A DNA stretch of 41,899 nucleotides from Phycisphaerales bacterium (lineage in GTDB: Bacteria > Planctomycetota > Phycisphaerae > WQYP01): positions 1 to 41,899 of the forward strand of contig WQYP01000016.1 of assembly GCA_009781185.1 (NCBI GenBank). The letters are read 5' to 3'. Made by a program: the position numbers and the translations under genes. Numbering within the stretch: the stretch's first letter is position 1; every line of letters begins with the position of its first letter. Positions 32,591-39,254 of the stretch are shown one piece after another. The notes under the pieces are model-generated. The model had not been told where the DNA came from. It did not search any database and was given only the letters and a program-made list of their open reading frames with translations.

Positions 32591-33465
32591 AGGGCACCAC
32601 CTTTCATCAACTGAACTTGCAGGGCTTGCACAATCCGCCGAAAACTCAACTTGCCACCCTCGACCCCGGCGGCGAGCACCTTCTTCACAATTTCCGGCGA
32701 AGCTGCTTTGCCGGTTTCCTGTCGCCAGATGCCCTCCACCAACAACCGGGCGTCAGCTTGCAACCGCACCGGATCGGCAACAAAGTTGAGCGGAACGCAA
32801 CGATCCCGAAACCGACTCGGCAGCGTGTTACCGAAATTCGAGGTGAATATGACCACGCTGCGGATCGGCAGATTTTCCAAAACATCCAGCCAAATCGTCT
32901 CGGCAGCCTTACTCATCCGATCCGTTTCATTTATGACCGCGACCTTCCACCCACTCCCGTACATCGTGGTCAAATGCAAACGTCGGTACATATCTCGCAC
33001 GGCGTCGGCGGACTGTTCGCCGCTGGCAATCGACCACACCCCGCCGAACTCGGCATGTTCCACCGCACACCCCAACGCCTCGGCCAGCGCCCAGGCTACG
33101 GTTGTTTTCCCCGTCCCGGTATCCCCCTCACACAGGAAAGCCACCGGATAAGGATTCGCCACGAATTGTCTCAATATATTGACAACCGTAGGCTGGCCTA
33201 GAATCGCGTCCAAACTTCTCGGCCGGTAACGCTCGGTTAGTGTCCCGGTTCTCTCACGCGCAGCCTGTAACAGCCTGGTAATGGGCGTGAGGATGGGGGG
33301 AGATATTGTGGGGGATGTTGTGGGGGGGATGAAGTGCCGCAGAATCTTTTCGAGTTTCTGCCAGGGTAGGCCAACTTCACCGGCCAACATGGAAACACGC
33401 TCTCCGGCGGCACGGCGCTGCCGAAGATGTTGAATGGTCTCTATAGGTAATGACAACGCTGTCAT
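32587..33465 (-). CDS. AAA+ clamp-loader/RarA-like ATPase
   Basis: A 292-residue AAA+ protein. After a short N-terminal helix-turn-helix-like region (about 8-45), the core begins ERYRPRSLDAILGQPTVV, typical of RFC/DnaX/RarA. Walker A is GDTGTGKTT (114-122), the Walker B analogue is VAVINETD (175-182, Asn in place of the usual Asp), sensor 1 is VVIFTSN, and SRF (217-219) is the arginine finger. It lacks the long C-terminal domain of RarA, which appears as the next gene. Probably loads a sliding clamp or remodels replication intermediates. Overlaps the 64-aa gene by 4 nt. Confidence 0.78.
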   Translation of the reverse strand: MTALSLPIETIQHLRQRRAAGERVSMLAGEVGLPWQKLEKILRHFIPPTTSPTISPPILTPITRLLQAARERTGTLTERYRPRSLDAILGQPTVVNILRQFVANPYPVAFLCEGDTGTGKTTVAWALAEALGCAVEHAEFGGVWSIASGEQSADAVRDMYRRLHLTTMYGSGWKVAVINETDRMSKAAETIWLDVLENLPIRSVVIFTSNFGNTLPSRFRDRCVPLNFVADPVRLQADARLLVEGIWRQETGKAASPEIVKKVLAAGVEGGKLSFRRIVQALQVQLMKGGAL

Positions 33466-33656
33466 GGTTGGGTACTCCTCAATTCGGGTTTGGAATCAGA
33501 AAACATGTCGATGGTTTCGGGACAACGGGCCTGCTGCCACTTCGCCGCCTCGCGTTGAACTTGCAGGTCCAGCGGCGACGGCTCCGGAAAAGGAAACTCC
33601 TCCTGCTCGCCGGTGAGCACTGGGGCAACGGGTTTGCCAAAGAGGTCGCTCGTCAT
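33462..33656 (-). CDS. Small hypothetical protein
   Basis: A 64-residue hydrophilic protein (MTSDLFGKPVAPVLTGEQEE), without family. The start overlaps the preceding stop by 4 nt (ATGA) and is preceded by GGAGGCC within a G9 tract (33662-33670), which can supply the ribosome-binding site. It couples the 86-aa gene to the AAA+ ATPase gene. Confidence 0.55.
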   Translation of the reverse strand: MTSDLFGKPVAPVLTGEQEEFPFPEPSPLDLQVQREAAKWQQARCPETIDMFSDSKPELRSTQP

Positions 33657-33913
33657 GGCCTCCCCCCCCCTTCCTCCCCTCGCAAACTTTCCAGAAGGCT
33701 TTCCAGAAAATACTTCGCGTCATCGACGCCGATCACATCGAAGTCTTCCATGCCCTCGACCGACACCACATGCAGGTGATGACTCTCAATCTCGCAGTCC
33801 AACAGATTTTCCAGTTTGCTCAGTGCTTCCCACATAGCGACTTGATGACGGACGGCTTCACGCAGAATCGGCAACACCGACATGCACAACTCATGCTTGA
33901 TCGGTTTAGACAT
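33653..33913 (-). CDS. Small hypothetical protein
   Basis: An 86-residue helical protein (LPILREAVRHQVAMWEALSKL, then an acidic segment) whose last codons are encoded by a G9 tract (Glu-Glu-Gly-Gly-Gly-Arg-Pro). A change in tract length would alter the C-terminus and the overlap with the next start. The start overlaps the end of the VWA-like gene by 8 nt. No family recognised. Confidence 0.5.
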   Translation of the reverse strand: MSKPIKHELCMSVLPILREAVRHQVAMWEALSKLENLLDCEIESHHLHVVSVEGMEDFDVIGVDDAKYFLESLLESLRGEEGGGRP

Positions 33914-35096
33914 GACACACCTCCTGCTGTTCCATCGAAACAGCCATCTGTTCGCGTAGCCACGAGATCGCGGCTTCGCGATTGGTAACTCCGGATTCCA
34001 CGAGATAATCGAGCGACATCCGATCCGGCCCCGGCAAATACTGTTTGCCGCGAGTCCCCATGCTCTCGCTCAGCCGGCCTAGCAGGTGCCGGAACTCCGC
34101 TGGCGCGACGACCATGCGGAAGAACCCGATATCGCAAACAGCGGTGGCAAGACTGGAAATATCCAGTGGCATATCGGCTCTCTTGAGTTCAACGAAACTC
34201 ACCAGCTTGCGAACCACAGAAGTGACATCCTCCCCCACGGAAACCCCCACGATCCGCACATTGACGCCTCTCTGCGTCAGCAGGTCCGCCAGCGCGATCG
34301 CGGCGGCTCCCCGGTAAATCAACTCCTCTGGTTTTTGCGCCCAAAAGACTGTGAGGTTCACACCGATGGACAACGTGCGGCGAGGCTGACTTTCCCGAAC
34401 ACTTCGTTCCCACGCATTCGGTTCCCGTGCCAGGAATCGCAAGCTATCAAGCTCATCGCCCCAGTCCTGCCCTCGGCGAATTTTACGACGCGGCTGCGTG
34501 GGTATGGACAAATCGCCAATGAACATTTCCCGCATTGCATCAATCTCGCAGAGCAACTTCGGCGCTGGCTCACTGATAGCCTTGCGGAGCGAATCCTTCG
34601 TGTGTCCGTTGCTCCACGCATCCCCATTATGTCGCATGTGGAGTTTGTTCATGGCTACGCGAATATCTTCGCACTGTGCGTAGTCGGCGAAGCCGTCCTC
34701 GACGACTTCTGACACGCTCGACCACATCAGGCGATCCGTTCCATCCGGCCCTCTCTCCGCTAACCCTTTCAAAAAGGCTGGCGCGTAGGTGGGCGTAAAT
34801 CCGATCCGGCGGAGCGGCTGGTCGTTGGAGGGAGAATTGGCCGCAACGACGATGGCTCTTCGAACCGTCTTGGCTCGCGGAGAACTCGCCCCCCCCCCAC
34901 GGCTCCGGCTCCTCTTGCCTCGCTTGCTCGGCAGCGGAGCATCCAGATCGGTGTGAGGGCCACAGGCTGGGCAGCGAATCCCGTAGTGCTTGGCAAACCA
35001 CGCCTGCTCGCCTTTAATAACCTTCTTGTCACAAGCTCGACAGACACCGCTATAGAACGCATTGATTAAACGAGGTTTTTTGGCGTAGAGAGTCAT
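33906..35096 (-). CDS. VWA-like partner of the MoxR ATPase (DUF7192-type)
   Basis: A 396-residue protein. Residues 10-50 have two Cys pairs (CRACDK, RCPACGP) that suggest a zinc ribbon; a basic linker with a Gly-rich G10-tract segment follows; the rest resembles a VWA/CobT-like domain (SIGVNLTVFWAQ, RGAAAIALADLL, VNVRIVGVSVGED). The metal-binding DxSxS of classical VWA domains is not seen, so it is degenerate. Its ATG overlaps the TGA of the MoxR gene (TGATG), a clear sign of a pair. MoxR-VWA pairs act as chaperones that assemble or remodel large complexes; the phage target is unknown. Confidence 0.6.
   Translation of the reverse strand: MTLYAKKPRLINAFYSGVCRACDKKVIKGEQAWFAKHYGIRCPACGPHTDLDAPLPSKRGKRSRSRGGGASSPRAKTVRRAIVVAANSPSNDQPLRRIGFTPTYAPAFLKGLAERGPDGTDRLMWSSVSEVVEDGFADYAQCEDIRVAMNKLHMRHNGDAWSNGHTKDSLRKAISEPAPKLLCEIDAMREMFIGDLSIPTQPRRKIRRGQDWGDELDSLRFLAREPNAWERSVRESQPRRTLSIGVNLTVFWAQKPEELIYRGAAAIALADLLTQRGVNVRIVGVSVGEDVTSVVRKLVSFVELKRADMPLDISSLATAVCDIGFFRMVVAPAEFRHLLGRLSESMGTRGKQYLPGPDRMSLDYLVESGVTNREAAISWLREQMAVSMEQQEVCHV
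34889..34898 (-). repeat. G10 tract in the VWA-like gene
   Basis: Ten G on the coding strand, read as Gly-Gly-Gly-Ala after a basic stretch near residue 68. In frame as sequenced. A 1-nt change would remove the VWA-like domain. Confidence 0.75.
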
Positions 35097-36091
35097 CAGC
35101 ACACCTTCGCTTTCTCATCATCCGACCAGTCCTGGAAGAACCGAGCCTTGACATCATCGAAACTGCGACCGTGCCGCAATGCCTTGATCGAGGAAACCAC
35201 CAACCGCGTTGAAGCAACCCGACGTATCCGGTTGCGGCTGATCGCGCCCCGAACCTGCTGAACCCATTGGAGCAGCGTGTCGCCGACTTCCCCATCCAGC
35301 CCTGACTTGACCAACTCGGTTTCCAGCCCTTCGTCATAAGTCACAAACAGCGTCGAAAGACAGAACCGATCCAATGTGGAGGCGTCCAACTGATTGCGAC
35401 CGACGTACATCAAATCCCCACCCCGCCCCCATGTATTGGCTGCGGCGATGATGATGCAATTCTCATGTCGCCGATGAACAATACCGTCCGGCGTCACAAG
35501 CACTCCGTTCGCGAGCGCGGCATTGATCGCCACCATCACATTCGCATCGGCGGCATCAATCTCATCCAACAGATACACCCCGCCGCTTTCGTACATCTGC
35601 ACGAACAGGCTCGGCACAAATTTCCAACTGCCATCCGCTTGAGGCAGTGTTCGGCCCAGCAGGTGCGTTTCCGTGATTCCCGCAGACAGCGAGATAAATC
35701 CGAAATACCTTCCCAACGCCTGGGCAAGATTCTTCGCCAGCGTGGTCTTCCCCGATCCCGACGGCCCGACCAGCAGAAGATTCGTGTGGCCTTCCTCGAC
35801 CAGGCCGACCAAATCAGTAAATTGTCGATGCGGCAACTCGGCCAACGTATTGATCGCCCCGGTCGGCAACCGAAACTCGACCGACTTTGGCAACGTTACT
35901 TTGCCGATCTCCTCGCTGACGATCTCGCGGATCGACGCCTCATCGACACCCTTGTCGTGAAGGTGTTCCTCGACGGCACGGGCGAGCAGTCGGAAGATTT
36001 CGTTTGGCTCCGGTCGCTCCGCTGGGGGAGAACTGGTGGACTGGGGGGAGGCTTGAGTGGGGAATTGGGGGGGGATAGACTTACGTGGCAT
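35096..36091 (-). CDS. MoxR/CbbQ-type AAA+ ATPase
   Basis: A 331-residue AAA+ protein. After a Pro/Ser-rich N-terminus (1-30), the core has Walker A GPSGSGKTT (109-117), AGITETHLLGRTLP, Walker B VYLLDEIDAADAN (172-184), sensor 1 CIIIAAANTWGRGGD and TLDRFCLSTL with the Arg. The set is typical of MoxR-family ATPases such as CbbQ/NorQ/GvpN and CobS. ATG at 36091 chosen because AAAGGAG lies 6 nt upstream; 16 codons of a longer reading lie in the leader RNA element. Translationally coupled to the VWA-like gene downstream. Confidence 0.85.
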   Translation of the reverse strand: MPRKSIPPQFPTQASPQSTSSPPAERPEPNEIFRLLARAVEEHLHDKGVDEASIREIVSEEIGKVTLPKSVEFRLPTGAINTLAELPHRQFTDLVGLVEEGHTNLLLVGPSGSGKTTLAKNLAQALGRYFGFISLSAGITETHLLGRTLPQADGSWKFVPSLFVQMYESGGVYLLDEIDAADANVMVAINAALANGVLVTPDGIVHRRHENCIIIAAANTWGRGGDLMYVGRNQLDASTLDRFCLSTLFVTYDEGLETELVKSGLDGEVGDTLLQWVQQVRGAISRNRIRRVASTRLVVSSIKALRHGRSFDDVKARFFQDWSDDEKAKVC

Positions 36092-36117
36092 CTTGAACTC
36101 CTTTCGTTCTGGTGCCT

Positions 36118-36189
36118 GGCCGGCAGGTGGCGTAATCACCTGGCCGGCCCCTTTGTTTATCCGTCCCTCGCCGCCGGACAGTCCGGCGG
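36118..36189 (-). ncRNA. Leader RNA element, copy 1 (two hairpins)
   Basis: Hairpin A (36171-36189): 8-bp perfect stem CCGCCGGA/TCCGGCGG with loop CTG. Hairpin B (36118-36149): GGCCGG and CAGGTG pair with CACCTG and CCGGCC, one bulged C, loop ATTACGC. Between them is GACGGATAAACAA. It lies just upstream of the MoxR ribosome-binding site, in the mRNA between the 90-aa gene and the MoxR gene. No T run follows, so it is not a terminator. Confidence 0.6.
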
Positions 36190-36201
36190 GAGTCGGATGG
36201 C

Positions 36202-36474
36202 TTAAAAGTTGGTCTGGAATCGCTTCATTTCGCGGAAAAATTCTTGAACTTCGTCGTCACTTCCGCGATATCCATCCGTGCGGCGTTGCACATCACGAGC
36301 AAACTTCATCAACTCTTCGTCACTGGTGTTGAGCGGAATTGCCCGATTCATCCTCTTCCCTACTTGGTATGGGTGTGGGTCGATACAAAGGATGAAATGC
36401 CTGTCCGGGAAGTCATCTCTGTGAATGTTTGCACTGGCTATTTTTCCGTTAAATTCGATTCGTGCGAGTTTCAT
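36202..36474 (-). CDS. Small phage protein, paralogue A of the duplicated cassette
   Basis: A 90-residue protein (MKLARIEFNGKIASANIHRD...). It is paralogous to the 85-aa product at 37918-38175: both share RIE-x-x-G-x-I near the start, D-[ED]-ELM-x-x-A-x-[DE]VQ in the middle, and LQRFQ/MKRFQ at the end (DDEVQEFFREMKRFQ versus NRDLQDIFTELQRFQ). The N-terminal half is beta-rich, the C-terminal half helical. ATG preceded by AGGAGT. It is the first gene after a sigma70-like promoter and sits before the leader hairpins and MoxR gene. Function unknown; perhaps a regulator of its own cassette. Confidence 0.6.
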   Translation of the reverse strand: MKLARIEFNGKIASANIHRDDFPDRHFILCIDPHPYQVGKRMNRAIPLNTSDEELMKFARDVQRRTDGYRGSDDEVQEFFREMKRFQTNF

Positions 36475-36516
36475 GGTTTACTCCTGTGTTAGAGAACATA
36501 TAAATTTTGTTATATA

Positions 36517-36545
36517 AGTATCCTACAGATCATACGTTGAGTCAA
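36517..36545 (-). promoter_or_regulatory. Sigma70-like promoter, cassette copy 1
   Basis: On the - strand TTGACT (36545-36540), a 17-bp spacer, then GATACT (36522-36517), followed by an A/T-rich TTATATAAC extension. It lies about 45 bp upstream of the 90-aa gene. The same boxes and spacing are conserved in copy 2. Confidence 0.6.
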
Positions 36546-36593
36546 ATAAATAACTAAATATCTCGATTACATAAGGCTTTGTTTGATGGATAG

Positions 36594-36622
36594 TTGACAA
36601 CAAGCCTCAAAAATTCTTTTAT
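36594..36622 (+). promoter_or_regulatory. Possible + strand promoter, cassette copy 1
   Basis: TTGACA (36594-36599), 17 bp, TTTTAT (36617-36622) on the + strand. It would give an antisense transcript into the methyltransferase gene. The same boxes and spacing recur in copy 2 at 38296-38324. Only the arrangement is seen; activity is untested. Confidence 0.3.
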
Positions 36623-36659
36623 TTTTCCTTTTCCACAGCTTCTCAGACGCTTACCTTGT

Positions 36660-37796
36660 TTACCTTTGAATCGTCACCATCCGCGTCGCCACGCTGGTTG
36701 GACAGAATGCTCCCGGCCCCTTAAACGCATCGCTCGGATTCTTGTCGCTCTCCCCGCCAACGTCGGCCAGCCAGTCACGGAACTCGGTCGCTTTCCGGTC
36801 GCTGCGATAAAACGACCCTTCTGACATAATCGCCACGAGCCTGCCGTCCGGTTTGAGCAGGCTGTAGGCATGGCGAACATGGTCAATGTCCTGTCCCTTT
36901 TCAAACGGCGGGTTCATCACGATCTTGTCGTACCCTCCACCCTCAACATCTTCCCCCTGATGCCGGAGAAAATCCGTAGCAACCAAGGTGTACCCCTTGG
37001 CTTTCAAGATCGGCCACAACGCTCCGCAAATCTCAATCACATCCGGAATCACGCCCTGGGCTTTCATAGCGTCGGCAATGTCCCCTTTGCCAGCAGATGG
37101 CTCAAGCACTTTGTCACCGGGTCGCAGGTCGGCAGCCACAAGCATCTTGTCGATGAGCAACTTCGGCGTCGGAAAGAACCCCCGAATACTCATACGCCGA
37201 ACCTTATCCTCCAACTCCGCAATCCACTGTGCATGCGCTTGCTCGGCAAACACCTTGGCCGCTTCCGGACTTCTGACGCTGACCACGAGTTCACGAATCG
37301 CTTGGGCGATGGGCGAGCAATCGGCATAGTCCCCTTCATGAACTTCGTAATAACCCGTGGATTCCAACCGCTTGCGAACCAGCGGAGCCACCTGTGCCTT
37401 GCTCTTCAAATCTTTCAACATGATCGGCACTGCTCCCCTCTCATGAGCGTCGGCCAGTGCCCGCAGTGCCTCTTGGGTACGCTGTATGTTGCCCCCTTCG
37501 ATGATCCTTTGCCGATATTGCCGGTTCCGCTTCGGCGTCGGATTTTGCGTCATCGGTCGCATGTTCACATCAATCTGCCCCTGCATACGATCCGCTATGC
37601 TGCGAAGGGTTTGCGCCCGTGAGTTCGTGACTCGCGGACTGGCAGTCCTGACGGGTTCGGGCAAAACATCGACCGGCTCGCGTGGGTGATTGGGGGGGGC
37701 GGGGGGGACGGAGAGGACAGGGGGAATGGGGGGGGCGGCGGGGCGAGTGCTTGGGTGGAACAGGTTAAACTCACGTAGGGTAAACTCACGTAGCAT
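36660..37796 (-). CDS. Class I SAM-dependent DNA methyltransferase
   Basis: A 378-residue protein. The N-terminus (1-50) is Pro-rich with a tandem LREF-T-LREF duplication encoded by a 15-bp repeat. SAM-binding motif I is KVLEPSAGKGDIADAM (about 229-244); catalytic motif IV is MNPPFEKGQ with NPPF at 295-298, typical of amino-methyltransferases (N6-adenine or N4-cytosine). A conserved RGFFPTPKLLIDKM precedes motif I as in phage MTases. It may protect phage DNA or work with the TAGT-like protein. The ATG is preceded by AAGGAG in the duplicated leader; long C tracts lie in the first 40 codons. Confidence 0.82.
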   Translation of the reverse strand: MLREFTLREFNLFHPSTRPAAPPIPPVLSVPPAPPNHPREPVDVLPEPVRTASPRVTNSRAQTLRSIADRMQGQIDVNMRPMTQNPTPKRNRQYRQRIIEGGNIQRTQEALRALADAHERGAVPIMLKDLKSKAQVAPLVRKRLESTGYYEVHEGDYADCSPIAQAIRELVVSVRSPEAAKVFAEQAHAQWIAELEDKVRRMSIRGFFPTPKLLIDKMLVAADLRPGDKVLEPSAGKGDIADAMKAQGVIPDVIEICGALWPILKAKGYTLVATDFLRHQGEDVEGGGYDKIVMNPPFEKGQDIDHVRHAYSLLKPDGRLVAIMSEGSFYRSDRKATEFRDWLADVGGESDKNPSDAFKGPGAFCPTSVATRMVTIQR

Positions 37797-37823
37797 CTTG
37801 AACTCCTTATCGTTCTGGCGTCT

Positions 37824-37896
37824 GACCGACGGGCGGCGTAATCACCCGACCGGCCTCTTGTTTATCCGTCCCTCCCGCCAGACAGCCCGGCGGGAG
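37824..37896 (-). ncRNA. Leader RNA element, copy 2 (two hairpins)
   Basis: Hairpin A (37872-37896) is an 11-bp stem CTCCCGCCGGG with TCTGGCGGGAG around CTG, using G-U pairs. Hairpin B (37824-37855) has GGCCGG with TCGGTC and CGGGTG with CGCCCG, a bulged T, and the same ATTACGC loop. Several positions differ from copy 1 but keep pairing. It lies just before the methyltransferase ribosome-binding site. Confidence 0.6.
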
Positions 37897-37917
37897 TCGG
37901 ATAGTTTTCAAAATCAA

Positions 37918-38175
37918 TCAAACATCCTGGAATCGTTGCAATTCCGTGAAAATGTCCTGTAGGTCGCGATTATTGGCGTACTTCCCGTTGAAGTGATTCT
38001 GCACTTCAATGGCAATCTGCATCAATTCATCGTCATAGATGATCGTTGACGACTCCCACGTCTTGCACTCATATGGATATTCGAGGGTGCTTGTGACAGT
38101 GAAAGCCCGTTCGTTGGTTCGTTCCATAAGAACTCGCCCAATTCTTCCCACAAGTTCGATTCGCTTTGTCCACAT
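37918..38175 (-). CDS. Small phage protein, paralogue B of the duplicated cassette
   Basis: An 85-residue protein (MWTKRIELVGRIGRV...). Paralogue of the 90-aa protein at 36202-36474 (see there for shared segments); about 40-45 percent similar by eye, well below the similarity of their flanking DNA. No recognised fold. ATG at 38175 preceded by AAAGGAG. First gene after copy 2 of the conserved promoter, before the methyltransferase gene. Confidence 0.58.
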   Translation of the reverse strand: MWTKRIELVGRIGRVLMERTNERAFTVTSTLEYPYECKTWESSTIIYDDELMQIAIEVQNHFNGKYANNRDLQDIFTELQRFQDV

Positions 38176-38218
38176 GGTTTGCTCCTTTGGTTCGAGAACA
38201 TATAAGTCTTGTTATATA

Positions 38219-38247
38219 AGTATCCTACAGATATCGCATTGAGTAAA
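38219..38247 (-). promoter_or_regulatory. Sigma70-like promoter, cassette copy 2
   Basis: TTTACT (38247-38242), 17 bp, GATACT (38224-38219) on the - strand, about 45 bp before the 85-aa gene. Same spacing and -10 box as copy 1. Confidence 0.58.
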
Positions 38248-38295
38248 ATAAATGACTAAATATCTCAATAGCATAAGACTTGTGTTTTTATATAG

Positions 38296-38324
38296 TTGAC
38301 AACAGGCTTCAAAAATTCTTTTAT
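38296..38324 (+). promoter_or_regulatory. Possible + strand promoter, cassette copy 2
   Basis: TTGACA (38296-38301), 17 bp, TTTTAT (38319-38324). Would transcribe antisense into the TAGT-like gene. Kept in both copies. Confidence 0.3.
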
Positions 38325-38361
38325 TTTTTCTTTTTCACGGCTTCTCGGGCGATTACCTCAA

Positions 38362-39069
38362 TTACCTTTTAACTCTCACAACCAACCGCGTTGTCCCCTT
38401 CGCTTGGACAACATCCAGATATGGTCCCCACTTACGGCGAAGGTATTTGATTTCCTGTTCATGGCGGTCGGCGCTGCGTTGTCGCGCATTACCGCCCGAA
38501 CCAGCAAACCGTGTGTGAATGAAACTATAGCGGCCATCCACAAGCACGAACCGATCCAGCATCAACGACTGCAAACAAAAGTCGATGTCCGCTCGCAATA
38601 GCAGCGACGTGTCGTAACGAAGCTCCCGACCCACGACGCCCACAATGCCGCCCACCCATGTATTGATCGAAAACGGTCTAAAATTCGCATACGTCAGCGG
38701 CCGCGCCGCCTGCTGGAACCCAAACACACGAACACCGGCATCCACGGCCATGATCGCCAATCGCTCCACAATCGCCCGCGCGGTGTCGGCATCCTCGATG
38801 CGTCGCTTGTGAAACCCAACCTGTGAGTACACATGCGTCACATCGTCATCGACCATCACCACGACAGGATCGGCAACGTTGTCCATCACCCACTGCCGCA
38901 GCGGGCCGATCCCGACGACGCCGGCGGGATGCACAAGCAGGTTGCCTGTGACCTTGGCGTAAGCCTCCACTTCATCATCGCCGACACAAACCACCGCATC
39001 CGGAAACAGCCGCAACGCCTTCTCTTGTAAAACACTCGCACGACCTTTCGACGGTATAACAATCTTCAC
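38362..39069 (-). CDS. TET-associated glycosyltransferase-like (TAGT) protein
   Basis: A 235-residue GT-A-type protein. It starts KIVIPSKGRASVLQEKAL, has GIGPLRQWVMDN, then VVVMVDDDVTHVY with a DDD triad at residues 74-76, matching the TAGT family that glycosylates oxidised methylcytosine in phage DNA. The C-terminus is basic. No TET/JBP oxygenase is in the window, so the substrate base is not shown; a different acceptor is possible. GTG at 39069 chosen because AAAGGAG lies 6 nt upstream and it overlaps the upstream stop as GTGA. Confidence 0.65.
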   Translation of the reverse strand: MKIVIPSKGRASVLQEKALRLFPDAVVCVGDDEVEAYAKVTGNLLVHPAGVVGIGPLRQWVMDNVADPVVVMVDDDVTHVYSQVGFHKRRIEDADTARAIVERLAIMAVDAGVRVFGFQQAARPLTYANFRPFSINTWVGGIVGVVGRELRYDTSLLLRADIDFCLQSLMLDRFVLVDGRYSFIHTRFAGSGGNARQRSADRHEQEIKYLRRKWGPYLDVVQAKGTTRLVVRVKR

Positions 39070-39254
39070 GCTTTCTCCTTTGTTGTGACAGGCTCTTGAA
39101 TCCAAAACAACTTTCCCAACTCCACCAGACCCTTTGCCTTACTCCACAACTCCCACATACAACTTTCACAAAACACGCCGCGCTGTCCGAGCCGTTCGCC
39201 CCAGGTGATGCGAAACATGGCCGCATGACGACACTCGCTCTGACAACACTTCAC
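39066..39254 (-). CDS. Small zinc-binding protein
   Basis: A 62-residue protein with MKCCQSECRHAAMFR and FCESCMWELWSKA, four to six Cys that look like a zinc ribbon. GTG start overlapping the ParB-like stop (GTGA); its own stop overlaps the TAGT-like start (GTGA). Probably nucleic-acid binding; function unknown. Confidence 0.58.
   Translation of the reverse strand: MKCCQSECRHAAMFRITWGERLGQRGVFCESCMWELWSKAKGLVELGKLFWIQEPVTTKEKA

Larger units (their letters stand above)
36087..36665 (-). repeat. Duplicated cassette, copy 1: promoter, 90-aa gene, leader hairpins
   Basis: This stretch and 37792-38367 align over their whole length. From right to left each has a conserved ~190-bp non-coding part with promoter boxes, an ATG for a small paralogous protein, a ~110-bp spacer with two hairpins, and AAGGAGTTCAAGATG, the start of the next gene. 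Non-coding flanks are clearly more similar between copies than the small proteins are. The MTase gene lies between the two copies. Origin by duplication is inferred. Confidence 0.8.
37792..38367 (-). repeat. Duplicated cassette, copy 2: promoter, 85-aa gene, leader hairpins
   Basis: Second copy of the unit described at 36087-36665, 1.7 kb upstream in transcription order. It places the same promoter, a diverged small gene and the same leader hairpins before the methyltransferase gene. The TAGT-like gene ends inside the right border, as the MTase gene does in copy 1, so each copy starts within a few bases of an upstream stop codon. Confidence 0.8.

Noticed and set aside
36118..36189. Terminators in the cassette leader
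   Set aside because: Neither hairpin is followed by a T run, and they lie directly before a ribosome-binding site in both copies, so an RNA control element fits better.
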